Below, one piece after another: positions 33,845 through 40,505 of a stretch of DNA of 40,505 nucleotides. Source of the stretch: an uncultured Prevotella sp. (GTDB taxonomy: Bacteria > Bacteroidota > Bacteroidia > Bacteroidales > Bacteroidaceae); NCBI GenBank assembly GCA_900315765.1, contig ONAK01000016.1:1-40505 (forward strand). Direction: 5' to 3'. The stretch's first letter is position 1. Each line of letters starts with the position of its first letter. The notes beneath the pieces were generated by a model. It had not been told where the DNA came from and made no database searches. It saw only the letters and a program-made list of their open reading frames with translations. Position numbers and translations under genes: made by a program.

Positions 33845-34756
33845 TTATTCACTCATGTTTTTGATATACGGCAGTTCCGGCAGTTCGCCGAAACCGAAGA
33901 ACTGCTTGGCGTTCTCACCTAAGAAGAGACGCTTCTCGTCGGCAGTAAGCTCTGTCGATTTCTCTACGAAGTCGTAGCTCATCTTGTAGGTGATGGCGGT
34001 GATGGTGCGTGGATAGTCGCTGCCCCACATCAGTTTCTCCATACCAACCTCGTCGGCAGCCTCTTTGATGGCGCGTATGGCTGATGGGAATGGGTAGAAC
34101 TCATCGTTGAACAGCCACGTAATGCCGCCGCTCTCGATGAACACGTTCTCGTGGCGGGCCAGCTTTATCTGCTCCATCCAGCCCGGAAGTGTTACCATTC
34201 CGAAGTGTCCGATGGCGATTTTCAGGTTGGGACATTCTTGGATGATTTCTTCCATCTGTCCTACCTGCGCATCGCCGTCCTGCAGTTCTATGCCTAATAT
34301 CTTACCTTTTTCCTCAAGCATGTGCATCAGCTGCATCATCTCGTCGGTAAGGAAATGTTGTGGCAGTCGGGCTGCGGGAATCTTTATGCCCTTGAATGCA
34401 TCAACCACGCTGCCGGCCACCTCCATGAATCCTGCTTGGCGATAATCCAGCATACCGAAGGTGAAGAAACGGTTAGGATAGCGGCTTTCAACCTGTATCA
34501 GATAGCTGTTCTGTATACCGTCGATGAACTCCTGGGTGACTACGGCTGCGGCCACTTGGGCATAGTCCATATTCGATAAGAATCGTTCGGCGGTGTTCTG
34601 TCCGTCGGTCATAAACGGCGGCAGCATCTGTCGCTCCTCGCCAAAAAAGAGCGAGCGGCTGCGGTTGGGCTCTAGCTGACAGATGCGCTGGTTGTCTACT
34701 ACTGTGTCCTGATTCAGCCACAGATGACTATGTGCATCGATTATGAGTTTTTCCAT
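33845..34756 (-). CDS. Amidohydrolase 2 family protein, candidate L-fucono-lactonase
   Basis: The 303-residue product begins with the metal motif MEKLIIDAHSHLW (HxH) and contains KIAIGHFGMV (His), FIESGG and LMWGSDYPRT (Asp), the signature of PF04909 enzymes. This family includes L-fuconolactone and L-rhamnonolactone hydrolases. The gene overlaps the aldo-keto reductase gene upstream by 16 bases, so both are translated together. This couples a candidate sugar 1-dehydrogenase (making the lactone) with a candidate lactonase. The assignment rests on family and context; 2-pyrone hydrolase or decarboxylase activities also occur in this family. Confidence 0.75.
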   Translation of the reverse strand: MEKLIIDAHSHLWLNQDTVVDNQRICQLEPNRSRSLFFGEERQMLPPFMTDGQNTAERFLSNMDYAQVAAAVVTQEFIDGIQNSYLIQVESRYPNRFFTFGMLDYRQAGFMEVAGSVVDAFKGIKIPAARLPQHFLTDEMMQLMHMLEEKGKILGIELQDGDAQVGQMEEIIQECPNLKIAIGHFGMVTLPGWMEQIKLARHENVFIESGGITWLFNDEFYPFPSAIRAIKEAADEVGMEKLMWGSDYPRTITAITYKMSYDFVEKSTELTADEKRLFLGENAKQFFGFGELPELPYIKNMSE

Positions 34757-35691
34757 CTTACAAACATTTGGTCGCCGATAATCTCCTGTACCTTCTGTAC
34801 CAGTTCCTCGTCCATGGGCTCGTTGACGTACTGGATATTCTTGAGCACGTTTTTGGGGTTGGCACTGCTAAAGAGTGTAGTGGCTATGCGTGGGTTCATG
34901 CTTGTTGAGAACTGTATGGCCAGCTTGTCAATGGGATAGCCTTGCTCCTCGCAGTAGGCAGCCGCCTTTGCACAAGCGCGCTGCAGATCTTTGCCTGCCG
35001 GATGCCACGCAGGGGCACCGCGCTGCGACAGCAGTCCCATTGAGAATGGCGATGCGTTGATGACGCCCACGTTGTGCTGCTCAAAGAATCCGAGATAGTC
35101 GGCCAACAGGGTGTCGTTCAGCGAGTAGTGGCAGAAGTTCAGAATGCTCTCAACTGTTCCTTCGGGCGCGTGTTCTACCACCCATTTCAGGTTCTCAGGC
35201 TGAAGGTCGGTAATGCCCACGTGCTTCACAATACCTTTTTCGCGTAGCTCAACCAGCGCAGGCAGCGTTTCGTCAACTATCAGTTGCAGTCCGCCCTCCA
35301 TATCGCCTTGGAACTCTATGTCGTGTACGTTTATCAAGTCGATGTAATCTACGTTCAGGCGCTCCATGCTTTCGTAGACACTCTCTTGAGCGCGTTTAGC
35401 GCTGTAGTCCCATGTGTTAACACCATTGTGCCCGTATCGGCCTACTTTGGTCGATAGGTAGTACTTTTCTCGTGGGATGTCTTTCAGTGCCTTGCCCAGC
35501 ACAGTCTCGGCCTTCAGGTGGCCGTAGTAGGGCGACACATCGATGAAGTTGATGCCGTTGTCAACAGCTGTGTGTACAGCTTCGATACCCTCTTCTTCGC
35601 GGATGCTATGGAACACACCGCCTAGCGATGATGCTCCGAATCCCAGATTCGAAACTTTCATCCCGGTTTTACCTATTTCATTGTATACCAT
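34741..35691 (-). CDS. Aldo/keto reductase, candidate L-fucose/L-galactose 1-dehydrogenase
   Basis: The 316-residue product is an aldo/keto reductase with the catalytic tetrad in place: FIDVSPYYG (Asp, Tyr), YYLSTKVGRYG (Lys) and LINVHDIEF (His). It resembles L-galactose dehydrogenase and D-threo-aldose (fucose) 1-dehydrogenase, with the family-typical MVYNEIGKTGMKVSNLGFG start and YIDLINVHD. These oxidise the anomeric carbon of L-fucose, L-galactose or D-arabinose to the lactone with NAD(P). It is followed by the putative lactonase. Substrate assignment is by family resemblance and neighbourhood. Confidence 0.8.
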   Translation of the reverse strand: MVYNEIGKTGMKVSNLGFGASSLGGVFHSIREEEGIEAVHTAVDNGINFIDVSPYYGHLKAETVLGKALKDIPREKYYLSTKVGRYGHNGVNTWDYSAKRAQESVYESMERLNVDYIDLINVHDIEFQGDMEGGLQLIVDETLPALVELREKGIVKHVGITDLQPENLKWVVEHAPEGTVESILNFCHYSLNDTLLADYLGFFEQHNVGVINASPFSMGLLSQRGAPAWHPAGKDLQRACAKAAAYCEEQGYPIDKLAIQFSTSMNPRIATTLFSSANPKNVLKNIQYVNEPMDEELVQKVQEIIGDQMFVRWKNS

Positions 35692-35702
35692 ATTTATGTT
35701 TA

Positions 35703-36494
35703 TTAGTTAGAATATGCTTCTTTGGTCATTTCTACGGCTACGGTTTCGCTGCGGAACATCTGGTAACTCACGTATTCCAGACCGCCGTACGGTCCGCTGT
35801 CGCCCCACGAGTTCTTCATGATGAAGTATTGCTCGCCGTCTTCATCGTGTGCCAGTCCTACTATCGCCATTGCGTGGCTCTTGTCTTCCCAGCAGACGCC
35901 GTGATGAGCGCTGACCGAACGTTCCGTTCTGACAAGTAGTGAGTCCATCGGTATGTTCAGATACTGCTCGTGTGTCCAGTTGTCGGGTATTTCCAACTCC
36001 GATGTCTCGTAGTACGGCTTGCTGTCGTCGCTTATCAGGGCTACGTATTCGCCTGGCTTGCACACGCTGCGGGCAAACTCCTGCGGGGTGTATTGCGCGC
36101 CCAGCATGAATACCCATTTGGGTGCAGGCGTGTCGGGCTTTCGCATAGCGTCGTATCCGCAGATGCCGTATTTCTCAATCATGCTGATCAGGGTGGTTGG
36201 CTCGCCGCGCTTGGTCTTGGGGCAGTTGGCTTCGCGTTCTATCATCTTCTCTATATAATAAGGTGACAGGTTAACCGAGTCGCCCCAGCTTAGGTGTTCG
36301 GTTTCGATGGTGGCCAGCATGGCGTAAATCCAGCATGTCTCGCTATCGCCTTGATCTTTAATTGGTGTCATGCGGTTCATCACGTCGATGGTGAAATGCT
36401 TGCCTTCGGGGGTATATGTGCTTGGCTGGTGGGCACAACTGCCCATCAGTGTAACCAAAATAACCGTACTTGCTATGGTGGTTTTAAGTTTCAT
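35703..36494 (-). CDS. Papain-family (C1) cysteine protease-like lipoprotein
   Basis: The 263-residue product has a lipoprotein signal (MGSC, Cys20) and a complete papain-type catalytic set: Gln48 and Cys54 in DQGDSETCW, His207 in KSHAMAIVGLAH, and Asn228 in IMKNSWG, followed by a Gly-rich segment. It should sit on the outer face of a membrane and cleave peptides or act as a peptide-trimming or bile/toxin-processing protease; its substrate is unknown. Only 11 bases separate it from the aldo-keto reductase gene, with no terminator, so it may be the first gene of the sugar operon. Its promoter lies almost on the start codon. Confidence 0.85.
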   Translation of the reverse strand: MKLKTTIASTVILVTLMGSCAHQPSTYTPEGKHFTIDVMNRMTPIKDQGDSETCWIYAMLATIETEHLSWGDSVNLSPYYIEKMIEREANCPKTKRGEPTTLISMIEKYGICGYDAMRKPDTPAPKWVFMLGAQYTPQEFARSVCKPGEYVALISDDSKPYYETSELEIPDNWTHEQYLNIPMDSLLVRTERSVSAHHGVCWEDKSHAMAIVGLAHDEDGEQYFIMKNSWGDSGPYGGLEYVSYQMFRSETVAVEMTKEAYSN

Positions 36495-36498
36495 GCTG

Positions 36499-36506
36499 CA
36501 AAGATA
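36499..36506 (-). promoter_or_regulatory. Promoter -7 element almost touching the protease start codon
   Basis: TATCTTTG on the minus strand ends 4 bases before the ATG at 36494. All other genes here have 18-37 bases between this element and the start, so this mRNA may be leaderless. Confidence 0.5.
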
Positions 36507-36517
36507 ATGTTTTTTTG

Positions 36518-36592
36518 AAACACAGAGATACTGAGGTACAGAGAATTATATTAAAAAAACAAAAAACTCGCTATCTCTGTGGCTCTGTGTTT
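36518..36592. repeat. CACAGAG-type inverted repeat element, copy 1
   Basis: AAACACAGAG (36518-36527) is inverted as CTCTGTGTTT (36583-36592), with further ACAGAG/CTCTGT units between. The right arm runs into the kinase promoter. A relative lies at 37884-37963. Confidence 0.65.
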
Positions 36593-36603
36593 TTTATTTT
36601 GCG

Positions 36604-36611
36604 TACCTTTG
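36604..36611 (+). promoter_or_regulatory. Promoter -7 element of the deoxynucleoside kinase genes
   Basis: TACCTTTG, followed by CACCC, lies 18 bases before the ATG at 36630. Confidence 0.6.
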
Positions 36612-36629
36612 CACCCTCATTCAGAAAAT

Positions 36630-37205
36630 ATGCATATCGCAGTAGCAGGAAACATAGGTAGCGGCAAGTCAACTCTTACCCGTCTTCTGGCCAAACATTA
36701 CGGCTGGGAGCCAAGGTTTGAGTCGGTTGACAGTAACCCGTATCTCGATGATTACTACCGCGATATTCATCGTTGGTCGTTCAATATGGAGGTGTTTTTC
36801 GCCGACCATACTATCATTCAGGATCGTACCATCTACGAAGGTGTTCACGTGTTTATGGAGAACAACCGCGAGATGGGAAATCTGTCGGAGCGCGATTATG
36901 AGACTTATATGGAACTGTTCGAGCAGATGATGTCGGTAGTAAAATTGCCCGACCTCATGATATATCTGCGTGCAACGGTGCCCCATCTGGTGAGCAATAT
37001 CCAGAAGCGCGGGCGTGACTATGAACAGACCATTCAGTTGGAGTATCTGCAGAACCTGAATCGGCGTTACGACGACTTTGTGTTTAACAAATATCAAGGT
37101 CGCGTTATCACTATCGAGAAAGATAATCTCGATTTCTTGAACACTCCCCGCGACCTTGCCGGCATCATCGACAAGATCGACGCAACCCTCTTTGGACTCT
37201 TTTGA
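36630..37205 (+). CDS. Deoxynucleoside kinase, copy 1, with a 13-residue internal deletion
   Basis: From the ATG at 36630 the 191-residue product has the P-loop AGNIGSGKSTL and the dNK blocks PRFESVDSNPYLDDYY, IIQDRTIYEGVHVF, NLSERDYETYMELFEQM and LPDLMIYLRATVPHLVSNIQKRGRDYEQ. These enzymes phosphorylate deoxynucleosides for dNTP salvage. Compared with its neighbour at 37258, the helix between SFNMEVFF and TIIQDRT is reduced from 16 to 3 residues (ADH), an in-frame loss of 13. The missing helix carries the conserved FLxxRFK segment near the substrate site, so activity may be changed or lost. A purine/pyrimidine pair of such kinases in tandem is common in this phylum. Confidence 0.85.
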   Translation: MHIAVAGNIGSGKSTLTRLLAKHYGWEPRFESVDSNPYLDDYYRDIHRWSFNMEVFFADHTIIQDRTIYEGVHVFMENNREMGNLSERDYETYMELFEQMMSVVKLPDLMIYLRATVPHLVSNIQKRGRDYEQTIQLEYLQNLNRRYDDFVFNKYQGRVITIEKDNLDFLNTPRDLAGIIDKIDATLFGLF

Positions 37206-37257
37206 TTTTTTAATTTTTTAATTTTTGCATTTTTAAATTTTTAAATTTTAAGCCATC

Positions 37258-37878
37258 ATGCACATCGCAATAGCAGGAAACATAGGTAGTGGCAAGACCA
37301 CATTAACAAAATTGCTGGCCCATCGTTATGGTTGGATACCGCGTTTCGAGCCTGTTGATAATAATCCGTATCTGGCTGATTTCTATGCAGATATGCCCCG
37401 CTGGTCGTTCAATCTTCAGATTTATTTCCTGAACAAGCGATTCAAAGAGGTGGTAGAGATTTCAAAGTCGAAGGACACGATTATTCAGGACCGAACCATC
37501 TTTGAGGATGCGCGCATATTTGCGCCAAACCTGCACGATCAGGGGATGATGAGCGACCGCGATTTTGCTAATTATACCGACTTGTTCGACCTGATGATGT
37601 CGCTGGTAGAACTGCCCGACCTGATGATCTACATCCGCTCGAGCATCCCTACATTGGTTGCGCAGATTCAGAAGCGTGGTCGCGAGTACGAGCAGACCAT
37701 GCGTCTTGACTATCTGCAGGGACTTGAGAAACGCTATGAGGACTGGATTGCCACCTATCGCGGTCCGCTGATTATAGTCGATGGCGACAACTGTAAGTTT
37801 GGCGACCGCCCTGAGGATTTCAAGATGGTAACCGAACTCATCGACCAGAAACTATACGGTCTTTTCCCATTGGAATAA
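37258..37878 (+). CDS. Deoxynucleoside kinase, copy 2
   Basis: The 206-residue product is a full-length deoxynucleoside kinase: P-loop AGNIGSGKTTLTKLL, PRFEPVDNNPYLADFY, the helix YFLNKRFKEVVEISKSKD that the upstream copy lacks, the catalytic IIQDRTIFEDARIF, and LPDLMIYIRSSIPTLVAQIQKRGREYEQTMRLDYL. It phosphorylates deoxynucleosides with ATP in the cytoplasm. It starts 52 AT-rich bases after copy 1 and shares its promoter. Which base each copy prefers cannot be told from the sequence. Confidence 0.93.
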   Translation: MHIAIAGNIGSGKTTLTKLLAHRYGWIPRFEPVDNNPYLADFYADMPRWSFNLQIYFLNKRFKEVVEISKSKDTIIQDRTIFEDARIFAPNLHDQGMMSDRDFANYTDLFDLMMSLVELPDLMIYIRSSIPTLVAQIQKRGREYEQTMRLDYLQGLEKRYEDWIATYRGPLIIVDGDNCKFGDRPEDFKMVTELIDQKLYGLFPLE

Positions 37879-37883
37879 TATGT

Positions 37884-37963
37884 AACACAGAGCTAACAGA
37901 GATACAAAGCACACAGAGGAAAGTTTTAAATATAAATACTCTGTACCTCTGTATCTCTGTGTT
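37884..37963. repeat. CACAGAG-type inverted repeat element, copy 2
   Basis: AACACAGAG (37884-37892) is inverted as CTCTGTGTT (37955-37963), with additional ACAGAG and CTCTGT units between. It follows the second kinase gene and is related to the element at 36518-36592. Confidence 0.65.
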
Positions 37964-37981
37964 GATATAATAATTAAGAAT

Positions 37982-39168
37982 ATGATACAAGATTACGAAA
38001 TAATGGCTCCTGTAGGTTCGCGCGAATCGCTCGCTGCTGCCATTCAGGCTGGTGCCGACAGTATCTACTTTGGCATCGAGAAGTTAAACATGCGCGCACA
38101 TTCGGCGTCGACTTTCACTATCGACGACCTGCGCGAGATAGCCGCTACCTGCGATGAGCACGGCATTAAGAGCTATCTTACCGTCAACACCATCATCTAT
38201 GGTGAGGATATACCACTGATGCACGAGATTATTGATGCTGCCAAGGAGGCTGGCATCTCGGCTGTGATAGCCAGCGATGTGGCTGTTATGACCTATTGTA
38301 ATAAGCCCTGAAGTTCTACGCCCAGTTTGCCGATGTGGTGGTGCTGGCGCGCGAGCTGAATATGGACCAGGTGGCCGAGATATTCCGTCAGGTAGAAGAG
38401 CAGCATATCTGCGGCCCAAGCGGCCATCAGATACGTATAGAGATGTTCTGTCACGGAGCACTCTGCATGGCCATCAGTGGTAAGTGCTACCTGAGTCTCC
38501 ACGCAGCTAATCGCTCGGCCAATCGTGGCGAGTGCATACAGGTTTGCCGCCGCTCATACACCGCTACCGACAACGAGACTGGCTATCAGCTCGATATCGA
38601 TAATAAGTATATTATGAGTCCGAAGGACCTGAAGACCGTGCGCTTCATCGACCGCATGATGAAGTCGGGCGTGCGCGTGTTCAAAATCGAAGGTCGCGCC
38701 CGTGGTCCCGAATATGTTTACACCGTGGTAACTACCTATCGCGAGGCCATCAAGGCTGTGCTCGACGGCACGTTTACCGAGGAGAAGAAGGACGAGTGGG
38801 ATGCCCGTCTGGCAACAGTGTTCAACCGTGGCTTCTGGGATGGCTATTATCAGGGGCAGCTCATGGGCGAGTGGAACAAGCACTACGGCAGCAATGCTAC
38901 CGAGCGCAAGGTCTACATCGGCAAGGGCGTAAAATACTTCTCAAAGCTCGGCGTGGCCGAGTTTACTGTTGAGGCAAACACCTTCAAGGTGGGCGATAAG
39001 ATGCTGATTACAGGTCCCACAACAGGTGTTATGTATGTAACGGCCGATGAGATACACGGCGATAACGGCCCAGTAGAAGTGGCTGAGAAAGGCACTCGCG
39101 TGTCGATAGCCGTAACCGATAAAATCCGTCCGAGCGATAAACTCTTCCGCTTAGAACCGGTAGAATAA
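37982..39168 (+). pseudogene. U32 family (YegQ/TrhP-like) gene, frameshifted with an internal deletion
   Basis: The first frame (37982-38311) encodes a normal U32 N-terminus: IMAPVGSRESLAAAIQAGADSIYFG, AHSASTF and AVIASDVAVMTYCN. It then stops after KP. The rest follows in another frame, starting with LKFYAQFADVVVLARELN about 38309 onward and running to 39168: IEMFCHGALCMAISGKCYLS, NRGECIQVCRRSY, MSPKDLKT, FKIEGRARGPEYV and a C-terminal barrel. In family members about 18-20 residues, including the HLSTQ block, lie between the two parts and are missing in all frames. U32 proteins act in tRNA or rRNA hydroxylation (TrhP, RlhA). The gene is probably inactive unless the deletion is an assembly artefact. 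Confidence 0.85.
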
Positions 39169-39199
39169 ATCAGGGGGCGCATCACTGCGCCCCCTGATT
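39168..39199. terminator. Terminator after the U32 gene
   Basis: A perfect 13-bp GC-rich stem (39168-39180 with 39187-39199) with a 6-base loop overlaps the last base of the U32 stop codon and is followed by a T-rich stretch. Confidence 0.85.
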
Positions 39200-39445
39200 C
39201 TTGTGTTTTCACCAACCAATTACTAATCATTACTTTACTAACAAAAACCTATAAATGTATGAAAAAACTAATTAACTAACCAATCAAATATGCGAATCTA
39301 ACTATCTATCCTTTTTCCGGATGCAAAGGTACGACGAAAGGATGAACTACACAAAAATCTTCAACCAAATGGGCTTAATTTTCAGCCAATAGCCCGATTA
39401 CAGCAACTTCCGACTGTAACAAACTCTTTAAGTGACATAAACAAT
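39200..39445. other. Intergenic stretch with an orphan minus-strand promoter element
   Basis: I see no gene between the U32 terminator and the smalltalk terminator. TACCTTTG on the minus strand at 39324-39331, followed by CATCC, is a likely -7 element, but the roughly 125 bases after it carry no recognisable ORF before the GC-rich hairpin at 39168-39199. The rest is AT-rich. Confidence 0.4.
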
Positions 39446-39476
39446 AAGGAGAAGCATCTTGGTTATGCTTCTCCTT
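39446..39476 (-). terminator. Terminator of the smalltalk gene
   Basis: A 12-bp stem (39446-39457 with 39465-39476) and a 7-base loop lie just 7 bases beyond the small gene's stop codon on the minus strand. Confidence 0.75.
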
Positions 39477-39483
39477 TTCGTTT

Positions 39484-39585
39484 TCACAGGCCCATACACG
39501 ATGTGGCTCCCAGTGCCGTCAGTATCGCCGATGCAATCGAAGCGATGAGCTGAACAATGAATTTTACGGTTTCTTTCTTTGTCAT
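39484..39585 (-). CDS. Smalltalk protein (33-aa hydrophobic peptide)
   Basis: The minus-strand frame from 39585 to the TGA at 39484-39486 encodes 33 residues: a basic/polar start (MTKKETVKF), a hydrophobic stretch (IVQLIASIASAILTALG), and the ending ATSCMGL. This matches the very short 'smalltalk' proteins of Bacteroides and Prevotella, which typically lie beside HU-like genes and often N-acetylmuramoyl-alanine amidase genes. The HU gene is indeed next door at 39847 on the same strand, and a terminator follows directly. The function of the family is unknown; the peptide is probably membrane-inserted. Confidence 0.75.
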   Translation of the reverse strand: MTKKETVKFIVQLIASIASAILTALGATSCMGL

Positions 39586-39616
39586 AGTGTGGTAATTTTA
39601 AGTGGTTAGTACTTGC

Positions 39617-39754
39617 TTGTCATCTCGAGCCCTCTCTCCCTTTGTCATCTCGACCGACCATCCTCTCATTTTGTCATTTCGACCGACCATCCTCCCATTT
39701 TGTCATCTCGACCGACCATCCTCTCATTTTGTCATTTCGACCGAACGTAGTGAG
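39617..39754. repeat. 29-bp direct repeat cluster (intergenic dispersed repeat)
   Basis: Units start at 39641, 39670 and 39699 with an exact 29-bp period (TTTGTCAT(C/T)TCGACCGACC as core). A partial copy lies before them (39617) and a fourth at 39728 that diverges into a different ending (GAACGTAGTGAGTGGAG). Units abut without spacers. The last unit resembles a dispersed intergenic element common in Bacteroidota. Confidence 0.8.
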
Positions 39755-39763
39755 TGGAGAAAT

Positions 39764-39838
39764 CTCATGAATGCGCCCAAAGGCGCAAGCGGCAAGCCGC
39801 AGAGATGGGAAGGGAAGGGAAGCGAAGGGGCTACCGCC
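39764..39838. repeat. Cluster of short GC-rich hairpins behind the HU gene
   Basis: Small palindromes follow one another: GCGCCCAAAGGCGC, GCGGCAAGCCGC and GGGGCTACCGCCCC. They lie between the 29-bp repeats and the HU-like stop codon, probably part of the same repeat element, and could act as transcript ends for the minus-strand HU gene. Confidence 0.5.
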
Positions 39839-39846
39839 CCGCACGC

Positions 39847-40356
39847 TTAATCTCCCTCGCCTGGGTTGCCATGGCCACCGCCGCCAGTGCTTGGCTGGGT
39901 GTTCTCGTTGTCCTCGATGTCACCGCTGTCGGTGCTGGTAACACGCTTCACCTCCTTGCCGTCGCGGTCGTAGCAGGTAATCTGGATGGCAGTGCCTGCC
40001 AACTCGTCCTTCAGCTCAACGGCTGGGGTGAAGATGATTCGGCGGCTCGTAATGAGGCCTGCCTTCACCTCGTCAACCTTCTCGACCGACTTGGCGCGCA
40101 GACCGAAACGCATGGTGCCCAGACCTGGCAGCGCTACTGAGTGACCTTCGGTGGCCCACGCCTTGATTACCTCGCCGGCTGCATCCCAGCATGCCTGCAT
40201 GATACCCTTGCTAACTCCGCTGCGCAGAGCAGCCTCCTTAATCACCTTCTCCTGTGAGAGCGAGGTGTACAACTCCGGCATCATGATGTAGCGATACTTG
40301 CCAGCATAAGTGCCAATCTTCTGCAACTTTTCTTGTGCTTTAACTTTTAGTGCCAT
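39847..40356 (-). CDS. HU-family DNA-binding protein (HU-HIG type)
   Basis: The 169-residue product has an HU-like domain across the first 125 residues. Recognisable parts are MALKVKAQEKLQK, then SLSQEKVIKEAALRSGVSKGIMQACWDAAGEVIKAWATEGHSVALPGLGTMRFGL and SRRIIFTPAVELKDELAG. A flexible Gly/Asp-rich tail (STGGGGHGNPGEGD) follows. These longer HU relatives of Bacteroidota are thought to bind DNA as histone-like proteins. It has its own promoter and the smalltalk gene follows it on the same strand across the repeat cluster. Confidence 0.88.
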   Translation of the reverse strand: MALKVKAQEKLQKIGTYAGKYRYIMMPELYTSLSQEKVIKEAALRSGVSKGIMQACWDAAGEVIKAWATEGHSVALPGLGTMRFGLRAKSVEKVDEVKAGLITSRRIIFTPAVELKDELAGTAIQITCYDRDGKEVKRVTSTDSGDIEDNENTQPSTGGGGHGNPGEGD

Positions 40357-40406
40357 AATTTTTTAGTTTAGTTTTTGTGTTGGTTGTTGTTTTTATTTTG
40401 ACAATG

Positions 40407-40414
40407 CAAAGGTA
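40407..40414 (-). promoter_or_regulatory. Promoter -7 element of the HU-like gene
   Basis: TACCTTTG on the minus strand, followed by CATTG, lies about 50 bases before the HU start codon. Confidence 0.55.
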
Positions 40415-40505
40415 CAATTTTTTAGCGAGGCAGCCAAATATCAAGTGTTAATGAATTGTTAACTGCCGACTGCCTTTTGCGGCCTGCACTTAAGCATTTT
40501 TACTT

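Noticed and set aside
37982-39168. Programmed frameshift in the U32 gene
   Set aside because: A frameshift alone would not explain the missing 18-20 conserved residues, and no slippery site stands out at the junction.
39641-39754. CRISPR-like array in the 29-bp repeats
   Set aside because: The units abut directly with no spacers between them and no cas genes are present.

Overview
The window looks like a chromosome segment of an anaerobic Bacteroidota, most likely Prevotella or a close relative. The evidence is the recurrent promoter element TAnnTTTG (usually TACCTTTG or TATCTTTG followed by CACCC or CAGCC), AT-rich ribosome-binding regions, a SusC/SusD pair, a GH97 glycosidase, tandem deoxynucleoside kinases, and a small 'smalltalk' protein beside an HU-like protein. 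No rRNA, tRNA, CRISPR array or transposase was recognised.

Layout. 1-699: remnant of a DUF1016/YhcG-type PD-(D/E)XK nuclease broken by a stop codon. 1084-2067: orphan sugar-binding lipoprotein with a shortened C-terminus. 2129-3476 (-): histidine acid phosphatase broken by a frameshift and lacking its HD segment. 3600-6738: TPR/AraC membrane regulator, then a small membrane ORF and a Mn-type CDF exporter behind three phased dyad repeats. 6758-8339 (-): LuxR-type response regulator and TcdA. 8577-10930: two overlapping PLP enzymes of sulfur amino acid metabolism. 11042-22157: a likely single long operon. 22183-24633: RidA and a secreted barrel protein. 24633-28464 (-): CysS, an SDR and an iron-dependent alcohol dehydrogenase. 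28634-36494 (-): a papain-like lipoprotein followed by an oxidative fucose-type sugar operon. 36630-39168: two deoxynucleoside kinases and a broken U32 gene. 39484-40356 (-): smalltalk and HU-HIG genes beside a 29-bp repeat cluster.

The most unusual locus is 8577-22157. The order is Cys/Met PLP enzyme, MalY/PatB-type C-S lyase, a Met/Cys-rich leader ORF, a PstS-fold periplasmic protein, SusC, SusD, a URO-D/MtaA-like protein with an export signal and an intact HxC...C metal motif, a DAACS carrier with key binding residues exchanged (Arg to Glu and Asp to Asn), a lipoprotein with two Met/His metal-site motifs, and a TonB receptor carrying both copper-ligand motifs of OprC/NosA (CxxxM and HxM). 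The two transcription units share an almost identical 31-bp promoter segment. I infer an undescribed acquisition system linking copper (or a copper-thiol complex) and sulfur amino acids. The individual family calls are well supported; the joint function is a hypothesis.

A second theme is gene decay. Three genes (phosphatase, U32, first deoxynucleoside kinase) have each lost a short conserved internal segment, one has a single in-frame stop, and one has a shortened C-terminus. This is either real degradation or a systematic assembly problem.
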